Shown: positions 1 through 8,925 of the stretch, in pieces
How the letters are laid out: the number at the start of each line of letters is the position of its first letter
Position numbering within the stretch: the first letter of the stretch is position 1
Translations under genes and position numbers: made by a program
The notes under the pieces: model-generated
Seen by the model: the letters and a program-made list of their open reading frames with translations, nothing else
What the model was told of the DNA's origin: nothing
Databases searched by the model: none
DNA from: Polaribacter sp.
GTDB taxonomy: Bacteria; Bacteroidota; Bacteroidia; Flavobacteriales; Flavobacteriaceae
DNA: 64,000 nt
Reading direction: 5' to 3'
Assembly: GCA_018663625.1 (NCBI GenBank)
Contig: JABJPX010000069.1
Location: forward strand, 1 to 64,000

Positions 1-68
1 GTGATGATTTAGTCCCTATCAATTTCCATAACGAAATGTGGAGTTATTTAAACGATATTTTATTTTAA
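1..68 (+). CDS. C-terminal end of an unidentified protein (partial)
   Basis: The reading frame starting at base 3 is open from the window edge to a TAA at 66-68 and encodes about 21 residues ending in NDILF. A plausible intrinsic terminator follows at 125-154 on the same strand, which supports a plus-strand gene ending here. The fragment is too short to name. No other frame at the left edge stays open as far as this one. Confidence 0.45.
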   Translation, partial: DDLVPINFHNEMWSYLNDILF

Positions 69-124
69 TAATTCCAAATCCTCACCAAAATAGTTCGATT
101 TTACTCCCCTCTGCTCCACAATTT

Positions 125-154
125 ACCCACAACTTTTAAGGCTGTGGGTTTTTT
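125..154 (+). terminator. Intrinsic terminator after the partial left-edge gene
   Basis: A 7-bp stem ACCCACA/TGTGGGT (125-131 with 143-149) is followed by a run of T on the plus strand. It would end transcription of the gene entering from the left. Confidence 0.6.
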
Positions 155-195
155 ATGTTTTAAATATAGCGAGTACCTAAAAAATAAGTGAGTCG

Positions 196-1416
196 TTAAT
201 TCTTCCAAAAAGATTTAAAAAACAAACTCTTCAAACTGAACCAAAAGGCTAAGATGCCCGGCAGGTTTTTTTGGGGGGATTTTCCTTTTCCAAGACGTTG
301 AATTTGAAGTTCGTACCAAGGAAGTTCTACGCCCCCCAATTGGTCGAGAATTTTGATTCCAATGCTCGGGATTGGTGCTTCGAAACGTTTTACAGACCCA
401 TCAAAAATTTGATTTGCCAAATTGGGATACAAACAAAAGGGCCTGGCCAAACCTACCACATCGAGATTTCCTTCCTCCAAAGCTTTGTCCATAATAGCAA
501 CCGAACGAAATCCTCCTGTTAAGAGCAAAGGCGTTTTTGTAAGCTTTCGTGCTTTCTCAATATAGCTTAAAAAATACGCTTCGCGTTCAACGGTGCTTTT
601 CTTTCGATCTCCAGTAATCATAGCAGGTTTTTCATAGGTGCCTCCAGAAATTTCAATCAGATCAATCCCTTCATTTCCAAGAATACGAACGACTTCCATC
701 GATGCTTCTTCGGTAAAACCTCCTCGCTGAAAATCTGCAGAATTAATCTTAATACCTATGGGATAAGCGGCACCTACTTGACGGCGAATTTCTCGGTAAA
801 TTTCTAAAACAAAGCGCGCTCTGTTGGCCAAAGATCCTCCCCATTGATCGGTTCGGATGTTACTGTTGGGTGATAAAAATTGACTGACCAAATACCCATG
901 AGCACCATGAATTTGGCAGCCTGTAAACCCTGCTTCTTTCATGATTCTTGCCGTAGTTCCAAAACGTTTGATAATGTCCCAAATCGCTTCTTCCGTCAAA
1001 GCTGTAGGCATTTTAAACATTTTAGAAGCACCGCCCATTTTAAGAGGTACAGCAGAAGGTGCTACGATTTCTCTGTTAATGGCTGCAAAGGCCTGTCTTC
1101 CTGGATGGTTTATTTGAGGCCAAAGATGTACTCCGGTTCCTTCTACAGATTTTGCCCATTGTTTTAACAGCTCAAAATCTTTGTAATCTTCTACAACCAC
1201 ATTGCGGGCTTCCCCCAATGCCATAGAATCTACCATTATATTTCCAGTAATAAGCAAGCCTGGGTTTCCTTTTGCCCAAACCCGATATGCATGTATCAAC
1301 CCCTTACTAGGAGCGTGTTTTCGGGTTCCAAAATTTTCACTCATTGCAGACTTTGCAATTCTATTTTTTAAGACAGATCCGTTGGGCAATGTAAAAGGAG
1401 CAGCAATGTGTTTCAT
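196..1416 (-). CDS. NADH:flavin oxidoreductase, old yellow enzyme family
   Basis: 406-residue TIM-barrel flavoenzyme of the old yellow enzyme class. These enzymes use FMN and NAD(P)H to reduce activated double bonds. Visible family motifs are QINHPGRQ (101-108), HGAHGYL with the substrate-binding histidine pair H170/H173, LSPNSNIRTDQWGG (181-194), and the phosphate-binding stretches GGFRS (301-305) and GLARP (322-326). There is no signal peptide, so it is cytoplasmic. The start MKHIAAPFTLPNG suits the family because the barrel begins at once. It is about 50 bases downstream of the acylase gene on the same strand, so co-transcription is possible. The physiological substrate cannot be read from sequence. 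A 2,4-dienoyl-CoA reductase is unlikely because the extra C-terminal FeS and FAD domains are absent. Confidence 0.88.
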   Translation of the reverse strand: MKHIAAPFTLPNGSVLKNRIAKSAMSENFGTRKHAPSKGLIHAYRVWAKGNPGLLITGNIMVDSMALGEARNVVVEDYKDFELLKQWAKSVEGTGVHLWPQINHPGRQAFAAINREIVAPSAVPLKMGGASKMFKMPTALTEEAIWDIIKRFGTTARIMKEAGFTGCQIHGAHGYLVSQFLSPNSNIRTDQWGGSLANRARFVLEIYREIRRQVGAAYPIGIKINSADFQRGGFTEEASMEVVRILGNEGIDLIEISGGTYEKPAMITGDRKKSTVEREAYFLSYIEKARKLTKTPLLLTGGFRSVAIMDKALEEGNLDVVGLARPFCLYPNLANQIFDGSVKRFEAPIPSIGIKILDQLGGVELPWYELQIQRLGKGKSPQKNLPGILAFWFSLKSLFFKSFWKN

Positions 1417-1469
1417 AAATAATTGTTCTTTTTTAATGGATATTGAAGGTGTGTAAATTGTAACAGGTG

Positions 1470-3527
1470 CTATTTTGGCGCATAGGTTTTAATGGCAGTT
1501 TTTACAACTTCAGCACGCTCAAACGACATGGTTTTTGTCTTAAACTTGGCATACAAATCCATCTGATCGGTATAATGTGGGCTTTCAGGTCTGCGGCTAT
1601 TTCCGAAAGAAATTACCGATTCGTAGTAGGTTTTGTTAGGTGTAAAACGCACCATTCCGATATAGGATTCTCCGTGGGTTATTTTCATACGTCCGTCTTT
1701 ATATGGGACGCCTCGCATGGCAGTCACCACATCTGGCAAACCAAAAATAGGAAGGGCCTTATCGCCTCTTACCAATTGCTGAAATTCTCCTAATTGAATG
1801 CGTTCTTTCTTAAAATGTTTTTTGAGATAGGCCTTTGTTTCTTTCAATGCGCTGAACAATGCAGCATGGGTAAAGGTGCTATCTGCACCCAAAGCATCGT
1901 AAAAAGGTCTGAGTTGGTAATACAAAACCGCATAGGCGCCTGCTCCATAAGATGTTGGATCGGTAATTCTATCCCAGTTTTTAATGTCTGACAACAACAC
2001 ACTTACTGCTGGATAATCTTCTGGTTTCATAGTAAACAAGGGATTCAAATCCATGTAATTGTACTGCAACGGAGTGGGCAATTGATGGTCGTATTTAATG
2101 CGTTTGAAACGCTCATAATCGATATGTTCTTCAGCTTCGAGCAATTGCAACAGGCGTGTAGATCGATTGTTGTCGTAGGTTTCAAAATTCATTGCTTTTG
2201 CAAAATTTTCTGGCTTCGGATTGTCAGCTTTTCCTGAGGATTTAAATGGGGTGTGATTGGCATTGTAAACAAATCCAGATTTTGGACGCACCACTTGTGG
2301 CAAATCTTTAATATCGTAATAGGTATCCCAAAGCGTAGCGCGTGTGTTTCCAGGAACAACATCCGTCCAATCATATCCTTCAGCTCGAATCGGAATTTTA
2401 CCATTCGAAATGTAAAAAATGGTATCGTTTCTGTCGGCATACCCAATATTATACCCCGGGAGTGCTTTCATTTCTAATGCCTTATAAAACTCAGTGAAAT
2501 TTTTCGCCTTGTTCATTTTCCACCATTGCTCAATGGCATTGATGTTGGTTGTACTTGGAGTTCGCACTGCATAGACACCTGTTTTGTTTTTCAATGTTGG
2601 TCCGTAAATACTTTTATAAAAGGTTTTCTTCACTGGAATTCGCATTCCCAAAAATTTAAAATATACCCTTGCTTTGTACTTTTCTAAACGATGTTCTTCG
2701 GCATCTACCAAATACACGTCTTTTTTACTGGGATGCATTTCCAAAGCATACACATCTGCTTTATCAGGATAATTAACGGTGTGTGTCCAACCTAAAAACG
2801 CATTGGCACCTGTTAAAACACAGGGGGATCCTGGAAAGGTAGCTCCAATAATATTGGTTCCCTCTTCACTGACTAAATGGGCTTCATACCAAGAGGTAGG
2901 GCCTTCTAAAGGTTGGTGCGTATTAATAGCTAAAAAGGTTTCGTTGGATTGGGTTCTGCTCCTACTAATGGCCAATAAATTAGATCCTTTAGTATCTTGC
3001 TCAATCTCATAAGGCCATGACAATTCATTATTTACAATCCCTTTTACCAATTTATCTGCACCATTGGAAATGAATAATTGCAATTGGGTATAGCGTAAAA
3101 GCTTTTTAGGTGTGAGTGGAAAAAGTGCTTTTTGAAGGACTTCTTTTGGGTGTTTGTTGGCAAAGGCATTGAGTCCTTGGGTAAACCCTTCTAGCAAAGC
3201 AATGAATTTTTTATCGAGGGTATGGTATTGATCGTCAACCGTTTTTTCTGCTTGGATAAGCTGTACTAAGAAATCGGCGCCTGCTCCTTTTAAACCAATG
3301 TGTTTGCTTAACATTCCATTGCCGGCAATATAGGCTTCTTGTAGCAGTTTAAAATGATCTTCTGCCTGTGCCCATGCAAAACCATAAGCAACCTCAACAT
3401 CGGTTGCTGCATAGATATGAGGAACGCCATAGGCATCTCTTATAATTTCAATATTGTCTGGGTTTATTTGGGCATGACTTTTAAAATTGATACCTAAAAT
3501 TAAAAGCAATAAGATTATTTTTTTCAT
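1470..3527 (-). CDS. Penicillin acylase / acyl-homoserine lactone acylase family protein (Ntn hydrolase)
   Basis: 685-residue secreted amidohydrolase. A signal peptide (residues 1-19, ending SHAQ) precedes the alpha-chain region starting near NIEIIRDAYGVPHIYA. The autocatalytic processing site is visible as KGSN (180-183). The family cleaves before the Ser, making Ser182 the N-terminal nucleophile of the beta chain. THQPLEGPTSWYEAHL (from 203), FPGSP (231-235) and GWTHTVN (246-252) are the usual beta-chain landmarks. The protein is expected to mature in the periplasm to a heterodimer and to cleave an amide bond. The substrate is unknown: relatives hydrolyse penicillins, N-acyl homoserine lactones or other N-acyl amines. 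Length is normal. It lies just upstream of the old yellow enzyme gene on the same strand. Confidence 0.88.
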   Translation of the reverse strand: MKKIILLLLILGINFKSHAQINPDNIEIIRDAYGVPHIYAATDVEVAYGFAWAQAEDHFKLLQEAYIAGNGMLSKHIGLKGAGADFLVQLIQAEKTVDDQYHTLDKKFIALLEGFTQGLNAFANKHPKEVLQKALFPLTPKKLLRYTQLQLFISNGADKLVKGIVNNELSWPYEIEQDTKGSNLLAISRSRTQSNETFLAINTHQPLEGPTSWYEAHLVSEEGTNIIGATFPGSPCVLTGANAFLGWTHTVNYPDKADVYALEMHPSKKDVYLVDAEEHRLEKYKARVYFKFLGMRIPVKKTFYKSIYGPTLKNKTGVYAVRTPSTTNINAIEQWWKMNKAKNFTEFYKALEMKALPGYNIGYADRNDTIFYISNGKIPIRAEGYDWTDVVPGNTRATLWDTYYDIKDLPQVVRPKSGFVYNANHTPFKSSGKADNPKPENFAKAMNFETYDNNRSTRLLQLLEAEEHIDYERFKRIKYDHQLPTPLQYNYMDLNPLFTMKPEDYPAVSVLLSDIKNWDRITDPTSYGAGAYAVLYYQLRPFYDALGADSTFTHAALFSALKETKAYLKKHFKKERIQLGEFQQLVRGDKALPIFGLPDVVTAMRGVPYKDGRMKITHGESYIGMVRFTPNKTYYESVISFGNSRRPESPHYTDQMDLYAKFKTKTMSFERAEVVKTAIKTYAPK

Positions 3528-3620
3528 CGAGTAGTTTTATGAGACTGTCTTTGCTTCAAGTTTAAAAAGCAGAACGTATTTGTTGGGTTGAATTTTGGTT
3601 TTAAATTCACGTAGGAAGGT

Positions 3621-5129
3621 CTAATTAAACTGACCATACAGCCAACTCATCCGATTGGAAATCCACGATTTCAAGTGGGTAACTTCCTCAGCATGGGTAT
3701 CAAAAAAAACAGGGTTTGGCCAAACATAGGTGCCAAGAGTTTGCCATTTTTGATAGTTTTTTTCTTGGGCTAAGTCTAGATAATTTTCATGACTGTCTAG
3801 GTTGCCTAAAAGAAGATCAGTATTGTTATAAAAATACAGAAAGCGTTCTTTGACCAAGTTTTCGAAATAAGGGTCTTGAAATAAACGTGCATACCAAGGA
3901 TTGTCTTTGATCCAAAAACCTTCGAAATACCTAGAGTCTGCATAATCTACATTGCCATATGAAAGATCAAAATCCCACAATGGACCCATTTTAATTTTTT
4001 CGCTGGGCACATAGTTAAAATAGATGCTAGAATACCATTTGGCATCTACACTTTTTGCGATTTCTTGGATGAGGTACCAGTCTACAAAACTAGGCAAATC
4101 AATGTATGCTCGATAGCCTGTTGTTGGGTTTTTAAAATCGTCTCCAAACAAGACGGCTTCAAAAACATTGATATGTTCCTCAATCAAAGCAAGTTCTGGA
4201 CTGCCAAAATCTAAAGCGGGTGCTTTTACTGCAAAAACGTTTTCTGAATAATTTTGTGTAAAAATTGTCGGTTGAAAAAAAACATCGTCAGCTCCTAAGC
4301 GATAGTATTGATCGATTTCCACTAAATATCCATTGTCGGGCAAATCGAGGCGATTGCTCTTCACTTCTACTTTTTGGACAACGAGATAGGTTCCGTTGTA
4401 TTCGTCGTTTATGAATACTTCAGAAAATTCACCCTTTGGTGTATATTCAAGTTCACTCATAGCGCCCAATTCCAAAGAAATTTTATTTCTTAAAAGCGAC
4501 TTGTCTGAATACTCCGCTAAGAAAACCCATCTTTTATCTTTGGGCATGCCTAAAATGGCTGTTTTATCACTAAATTTTAATTGATAGGGTTTTTTAGGCG
4601 GACCAAACCAAGTAGAATTTCCTCTTCCTCGGATACTCATTGCTTGTTCTTCAAGGTTTTCAAATTCTCGAGCCCCTTGTATGCTTACCGTTCCTACTAC
4701 ATAATTCTCTTTGGAATCGATTGGAACTCCATTGGTTTGAATTGAAATGACCGGCAATCCGGTAAAGTAGGTAATGTCTATATAATAATTTCTTGGGTTG
4801 GTGCCGTCAGAATTTAAAACGGTGTAAGTAACAACTTGATTGAAGTCGTTTTCGGTTTCTCCACTTATTTGCGGAACGTTTTGAACGGTCACCGTTCCTC
4901 CAACAGTTTCAAAAGTAGCTACTAAATTTTCGATGGCTGTTCGGTAATTCAAAGATCCTGTGAAGGTATCCACACCGTCAAAATTCAACACCAAATCGGA
5001 TGTTAAATTTGGGTTGATCGATTTTTTAAAGGCGAAGGTTGTCAATTCTCCAGGAGTAGTAAGGAGCAATTCTGGTTCCTCTGAACAGGAGAACAATAGT
5101 AACGAGATCAAAAAAAGTATTTTCTTCAT
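3621..5129 (-). CDS. CotH kinase family lipoprotein
   Basis: 502-residue lipoprotein. The signal sequence MKKILFLISLLLFSC has a lipobox with Cys15. Residues about 25-120 form a beta-rich Ig-like N-terminal domain rich in T, V and N. The CotH domain follows: SIRGRGNSTW (165-174), KKPYQLKF (179-186), NDEYNGTYLV (241-250) and the catalytic or metal signature GPLWDFDLSYGN (382-393). CotH proteins of spores are atypical protein kinases. Bacteroidota homologues on the cell surface are uncharacterised, so a kinase activity here is only inferred from the fold. The gene is monocistronic as far as visible and diverges from the glycosyltransferase gene at 5298. Confidence 0.85.
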   Translation of the reverse strand: MKKILFLISLLLFSCSEEPELLLTTPGELTTFAFKKSINPNLTSDLVLNFDGVDTFTGSLNYRTAIENLVATFETVGGTVTVQNVPQISGETENDFNQVVTYTVLNSDGTNPRNYYIDITYFTGLPVISIQTNGVPIDSKENYVVGTVSIQGAREFENLEEQAMSIRGRGNSTWFGPPKKPYQLKFSDKTAILGMPKDKRWVFLAEYSDKSLLRNKISLELGAMSELEYTPKGEFSEVFINDEYNGTYLVVQKVEVKSNRLDLPDNGYLVEIDQYYRLGADDVFFQPTIFTQNYSENVFAVKAPALDFGSPELALIEEHINVFEAVLFGDDFKNPTTGYRAYIDLPSFVDWYLIQEIAKSVDAKWYSSIYFNYVPSEKIKMGPLWDFDLSYGNVDYADSRYFEGFWIKDNPWYARLFQDPYFENLVKERFLYFYNNTDLLLGNLDSHENYLDLAQEKNYQKWQTLGTYVWPNPVFFDTHAEEVTHLKSWISNRMSWLYGQFN

Positions 5130-5297
5130 TTTTTATAGTATGGGGTTCTTTGCGTTTTTTTTTAAGAAAACACTTGTTCATTTTTGAATAGAGAACAGAA
5201 AAATTTAAAGACTTTTAACACGTTAAAAATACGATAACTTTTTTAATTTTTTTCCTAAAATGATTTATTGTCTTTATATTGCAGGAAACAACCCATA

Positions 5298-6386
5298 TTG
5301 AAAAAAATTATAGTTTCTGTAACCAACGACCTCACTACAGACCAACGTGTAGACAAGGTATGCAACACGCTTTACAATGGAGGGTATGAGGTTTTATTGA
5401 TTGGAAAAAGAACCAAAAACAGCAAACCATTTCAACGTAATTACACAACAAAAAGAATCAAACTACTTTTTCAAAACGGGGTTTTATTTTATGCTGAATT
5501 CAATCTTCGTTTGTTTTTTTTCCTCTTACTCTCCAAGAAAACAATTTTATTGGCCAATGATCTAGATACGCTAATGCCCAATTATTTGGTTGGTAAACTA
5601 CAAAGAAAAAAAGTGGTCTTTGACAGTCATGAATTATTTTCGGAAATTCCTGAATTGGTACATCGTCCTTTTGTAAAGAAAATATGGACGCTTTTGGAAA
5701 ACTGGATCGTTCCCAATTTAAAAAACGCCTACACTGTTTGCGATAGTATTGCAGTGCATTATGCAAAAAAATATACCACGAAATTTAATGTAATCCGCAA
5801 TCTTCCAGTATATAAAAACAGTAATCATATCGGCGAGTTCTTATTTGATACTTCGGGGAAAAAAGTCATCCTCTATCAGGGTGCAGTAAACATAGGGAGG
5901 GGCTTGGAATTAATGATTGACAGCATGGCGTTTCTTCCTAATTGCATCTTCGTGATTATCGGAACAGGAGACATATTCAATGAATTAGAAACCTTGATTC
6001 TAAAGAAAAACTTAGCAAATAAAATAAAGCTATTGGGACAGGTTTCACCTCAAAAATTGCATTCAATAACACCATTGGCGGATCTTGGAATCAGTTTAGA
6101 AGAAGATCTTGGATTAAATTACCGATATGCCTTGCCCAATAAAATATTTGATTATATACAGGCTGAAGTACCAGTTTTAGTTGCTGACTTGCCAGAAATG
6201 AAGAAAATTGTAACCGCCTATAAATTGGGTGAAATAGTTGCAGATAGTACTCCAAAAATGTTGGCAAAACAGATTGAAAAACTCCTAGAGAAAAATTTCT
6301 CTGTTGCGTTAAAAGCGGCGAAAAATGATTTAATTTGGGAGCATCAAGAGCAAGACTTACTTGCTATTTTTGAAAAGCTACACTAA
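5298..6386 (+). CDS. Glycosyltransferase family 4-like protein
   Basis: A 362-residue protein if translation begins at TTG 5298, giving an N-terminus MKKIIVSVTNDLTTDQRVDK. A longer version from TTG 5268 would add ten residues that look unlike a GT-B N-terminus, so I prefer 5298. GT4-type marks are the N-terminal Rossmann strand with TNDLTTDQRV, the donor-domain opening KVILYQGAVNIGRGLELMI, and the terminal acidic region with GLNYRYALPNKIFDYI, where the glutamate-rich motif of the family sits. It is cytoplasmic or membrane-associated and probably acts in surface glycan assembly. Its stop abuts the stop of the convergent 2OG oxygenase gene with no base between them. Confidence 0.82.
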   Translation: MKKIIVSVTNDLTTDQRVDKVCNTLYNGGYEVLLIGKRTKNSKPFQRNYTTKRIKLLFQNGVLFYAEFNLRLFFFLLLSKKTILLANDLDTLMPNYLVGKLQRKKVVFDSHELFSEIPELVHRPFVKKIWTLLENWIVPNLKNAYTVCDSIAVHYAKKYTTKFNVIRNLPVYKNSNHIGEFLFDTSGKKVILYQGAVNIGRGLELMIDSMAFLPNCIFVIIGTGDIFNELETLILKKNLANKIKLLGQVSPQKLHSITPLADLGISLEEDLGLNYRYALPNKIFDYIQAEVPVLVADLPEMKKIVTAYKLGEIVADSTPKMLAKQIEKLLEKNFSVALKAAKNDLIWEHQEQDLLAIFEKLH

Positions 6387-7199
6387 CTATTTTTTATATT
6401 GGTGGGGATTTTCTCGAACGCCTTTTTTGAATAAAAAACGCACACTGGATCTAATTTTATTGTCAATTTGTAAAAGAATGTCTTTTAATTTTTCTTTTGG
6501 CCAACCTCTAAAAGTGGTCACATGAAAAGTATCTATTGGTAACAAAGGTTCTTTAGAAAAATAATAATTGGACACGCAACACCTTACTTTGTTTTCAACA
6601 ATTTTACTCACAGAGTGCCACGAATTTTGATGTGTTGCCATGACCACCAATCGATTGAATTTACTTTCTATTGTAATTTGCGCTTGTTGCAATCCTTTGG
6701 GCCATATTTCTAAATTTCCGCCATTTGCAAGCTCCCAATCTGGTGTTACGTAGTAAAGAAGGTTTAAAACCCGCCAATTTTCTCGATTTTTATCATGAGA
6801 ATTGTCTAAATGTGGACTTAAAAAACTGTCTTTTGTCATTAACGAAACGCCTCCAGCATATAAATTCGGATCGGGAAGCAACTCTTTAATTCCGCAAATT
6901 TCTGAAACGAGTTGCACTACTTTTTTATCTTGAAAGGCAAATACCACTTCTTCTAAAAGGGAATCATAAGTATTCATTTGATAAGCTGTAAACTTTCGTT
7001 CTCTCAAACTCTTTCGCGCTACAGTTCGTTCTAAATCAGGAAACTTATTATAAATTTCTAAAGCAATTTCTTTGGGCAAAAGCGCATCTAAATAAAAGAA
7101 CCCTATTTTATTTTTACTGGCCAAGAATTGCTTCTTCAACTGTAATTGATGGTCTTTTATATTTTGATAAATCAATTTTGAGATTGCTGCTCTTTTCAT
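6387..7199 (-). CDS. 2OG-Fe(II) oxygenase family protein (prolyl 4-hydroxylase-like)
   Basis: 270-residue non-haem iron oxygenase. The facial triad is readable: H130 and D132 in SPHLDNSH (HxD) and the distal H195 in NSWHSVSKI. R206 in VRCCVSNYYF is a candidate 2-oxoglutarate-binding residue. The core LLYYVTPDWELANGGNLEIW (148-167) is typical of the P4Hc class. It is third in the run ftsE, GT2, oxygenase: its ATG (7197-7199) directly abuts the stop codon of the GT2 gene. Neighbouring glycosyltransferases suggest it hydroxylates a glycan precursor or a protein to be glycosylated, but that is inference. No signal peptide is present. Confidence 0.82.
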   Translation of the reverse strand: MKRAAISKLIYQNIKDHQLQLKKQFLASKNKIGFFYLDALLPKEIALEIYNKFPDLERTVARKSLRERKFTAYQMNTYDSLLEEVVFAFQDKKVVQLVSEICGIKELLPDPNLYAGGVSLMTKDSFLSPHLDNSHDKNRENWRVLNLLYYVTPDWELANGGNLEIWPKGLQQAQITIESKFNRLVVMATHQNSWHSVSKIVENKVRCCVSNYYFSKEPLLPIDTFHVTTFRGWPKEKLKDILLQIDNKIRSSVRFLFKKGVRENPHQYKK

Positions 7200-8078
7200 T
7201 TATAACGCTTTTTTTAAAGAACATAAATAACTGACTTTGAAACAATTTAAATAAAAAATTGAGGCGTTTTTTATTGCCTTTTTCTCAAAGAAATGGGTTA
7301 GTTTCCCGACTGCATAAGAAATACCAAACAGAGACAAATAATACACCGTCTTTAATAAATTCCCTTCTTTGGGTAAAATCAGATTAGTATCTGCTAAAAA
7401 AGCAATATTTTCCATTGCTTGTTTGGTTTTAGATACAAATGCGGCATCGGCATCTATACCGAGGTGATATACTTCATTTTCGAGATGAATAATGGGAAAA
7501 TCCTCTGCTTTTAATGTCAGTGAAAACAACAAATCTTCTCGTCCATATTTTACAAGCTTCTCTTCAAATCGAATCTTATGAAAGAGCGCTTTATCAATTA
7601 AAAAATTAGCGGTAAAAAAAAACTTATACGGTCGTTTTTTTCGCTTGTCCACGTTAATTTCTTCAAACTTAATACCGTATTTATACCGCAATAGTTTTTT
7701 ATTTTCATCGGATGCTAAATAGCGAATTCCCCCGCAAAAAACAGCTCCTGTTTTATGTTGAATCTGATTTAAATAATTAGGAATAAACAACGGGCTTGCT
7801 GGTAAAACATCACTATCTAAAAACAACAACCAGCTATAAGTCGCTTTTTCTGATAAATAATTTCGGATTGCGCTCCTCCCAATATTGTTTTTTAACGCAT
7901 TAAATCGTGCGTGTGGTAGGTCGTTTATTTTTTCGTTTTGTTGATTTAAAGTGGACTTTGATCCGTCATCAATGCAAATAATTTCAAACAGCACCTCCGA
8001 TTTCAGCAATTGTTTATGAAGCTCATTTACGAGCTCAAAAGCATTGTAGTTATATGTTGGGATAAGTACGGATAGCAT
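7200..8078 (-). CDS. Glycosyltransferase family 2
   Basis: 292-residue GT-A glycosyltransferase. It opens [17 protein letters not shown], has the nucleotide-binding IDDGS (36-40), the metal-binding FLDSD (86-90) and the acceptor-side motif GREDLLFSLTLK near 199-210, with a hydrophobic segment near the C-terminus (YYLSLFGISYAVG). The ATG overlaps the stop of ftsE by one base (TAATG), which implies translational coupling. It is likely a cytoplasmic enzyme of surface polysaccharide or glycoprotein assembly. The sugar transferred cannot be inferred. Confidence 0.87.
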   Translation of the reverse strand: MLSVLIPTYNYNAFELVNELHKQLLKSEVLFEIICIDDGSKSTLNQQNEKINDLPHARFNALKNNIGRSAIRNYLSEKATYSWLLFLDSDVLPASPLFIPNYLNQIQHKTGAVFCGGIRYLASDENKKLLRYKYGIKFEEINVDKRKKRPYKFFFTANFLIDKALFHKIRFEEKLVKYGREDLLFSLTLKAEDFPIIHLENEVYHLGIDADAAFVSKTKQAMENIAFLADTNLILPKEGNLLKTVYYLSLFGISYAVGKLTHFFEKKAIKNASIFYLNCFKVSYLCSLKKAL

Positions 8079-8764
8079 TATACAATAACTTGTTGTGCAA
8101 CTTCAAACAATTGACCTCCCTCACATTTAATTGTTTTCTGTTTAAATTTAACGATCAACTGATAATCATGGGTGGCCATTAAAATGGTTTTTCCGCTTTG
8201 ATGTATCTGATTGAGTAATTCCATGACCTCTAAAGATGTTTTTGGATCTAAATTCCCGGTAGGTTCATCTGCCAAAATCAATTCTGGGTCATTTAATAAA
8301 GCGCGCGCAATGGCAACACGTTGTTGTTCTCCTCCAGAAAGTTCATGAGGTCTTTTGTAATACTTATTTTGAATGCCTACTTTTTCTAAAACTTCAGTGA
8401 TTTTATTTTTCATCGCTGTTTTGTCTTTCCAACCAGTCGCTTTCAACACAAATTCTAAATTTTCGAAAACAGTTCGATCACTTAATAATTTAAAATCTTG
8501 AAAAACAATGCCTATTTTTCTTCTTAAAAAAGGGATTTCTTTTTCTTTTAATTTTTTTAAATCAAAGTCTGCAATGGTTCCGATGCCGCTTTGTAATTTC
8601 AAATCGCCATAAAGCGTTTTCATTAAACTACTTTTCCCACTCCCTGTTTTTCCAATTAGGTAATAAAAAGTCCCTTTTTCTAAAGTTAAATTCACTTTAG
8701 ACAAGACCAAGTTCTCTCTTTGATAAATATCTGCATTTTCTAGATGCAAAACAGCATTTTCCAT
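8078..8764 (-). CDS. ftsE: FtsE-like cell division ABC transporter ATP-binding protein
   Basis: 228-residue ABC ATPase. Walker [10 protein letters not shown] (38-46), Q-loop VFQDFKLL (87-94), signature LSGGEQQR (142-149) and Walker [10 protein letters not shown] (162-170) are intact. The sequence resembles FtsE/LolD-type short ATPases; [23 protein letters not shown] is close to FtsE. FtsE normally works with the membrane protein FtsX to activate septal peptidoglycan hydrolysis. No ftsX is visible here, so the partner must be encoded elsewhere, as is usual in this group. It heads a tight operon with the GT2 and 2OG oxygenase genes. A -7 promoter element lies 18 bases before the ATG. Confidence 0.8.
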   Translation of the reverse strand: MENAVLHLENADIYQRENLVLSKVNLTLEKGTFYYLIGKTGSGKSSLMKTLYGDLKLQSGIGTIADFDLKKLKEKEIPFLRRKIGIVFQDFKLLSDRTVFENLEFVLKATGWKDKTAMKNKITEVLEKVGIQNKYYKRPHELSGGEQQRVAIARALLNDPELILADEPTGNLDPKTSLEVMELLNQIHQSGKTILMATHDYQLIVKFKQKTIKCEGGQLFEVAQQVIV

Positions 8765-8782
8765 ACAACTATGTAGTTTTTA

Positions 8783-8790
8783 CAAACTTA
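8783..8790 (-). promoter_or_regulatory. Candidate -7 promoter element for ftsE
   Basis: On the minus strand the bases read TAAGTTTG, a perfect match to the Bacteroidota -7 consensus TAnnTTTG, upstream of the ftsE ATG at 8764. No TTG is found at the expected -33 distance, so this is only moderately supported. Confidence 0.4.
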
Positions 8791-8925
8791 TAAGTTTCTT
8801 TCTATTTTTAACTAAAAATTGCAAACTATTCTTACTTTTGATTAATGTTAGAATATTTTTTAAGACTTTTATCAAACAAATTTAAAAAAAGTCCGTTATC
8901 AAATTAAAGAAACACAAACAAATCT

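Noticed and set aside
1470..3527. Penicillin acylase read as an antibiotic resistance gene
   Set aside because: The family is broad and most members have no role in resistance. Nothing in this context suggests resistance.
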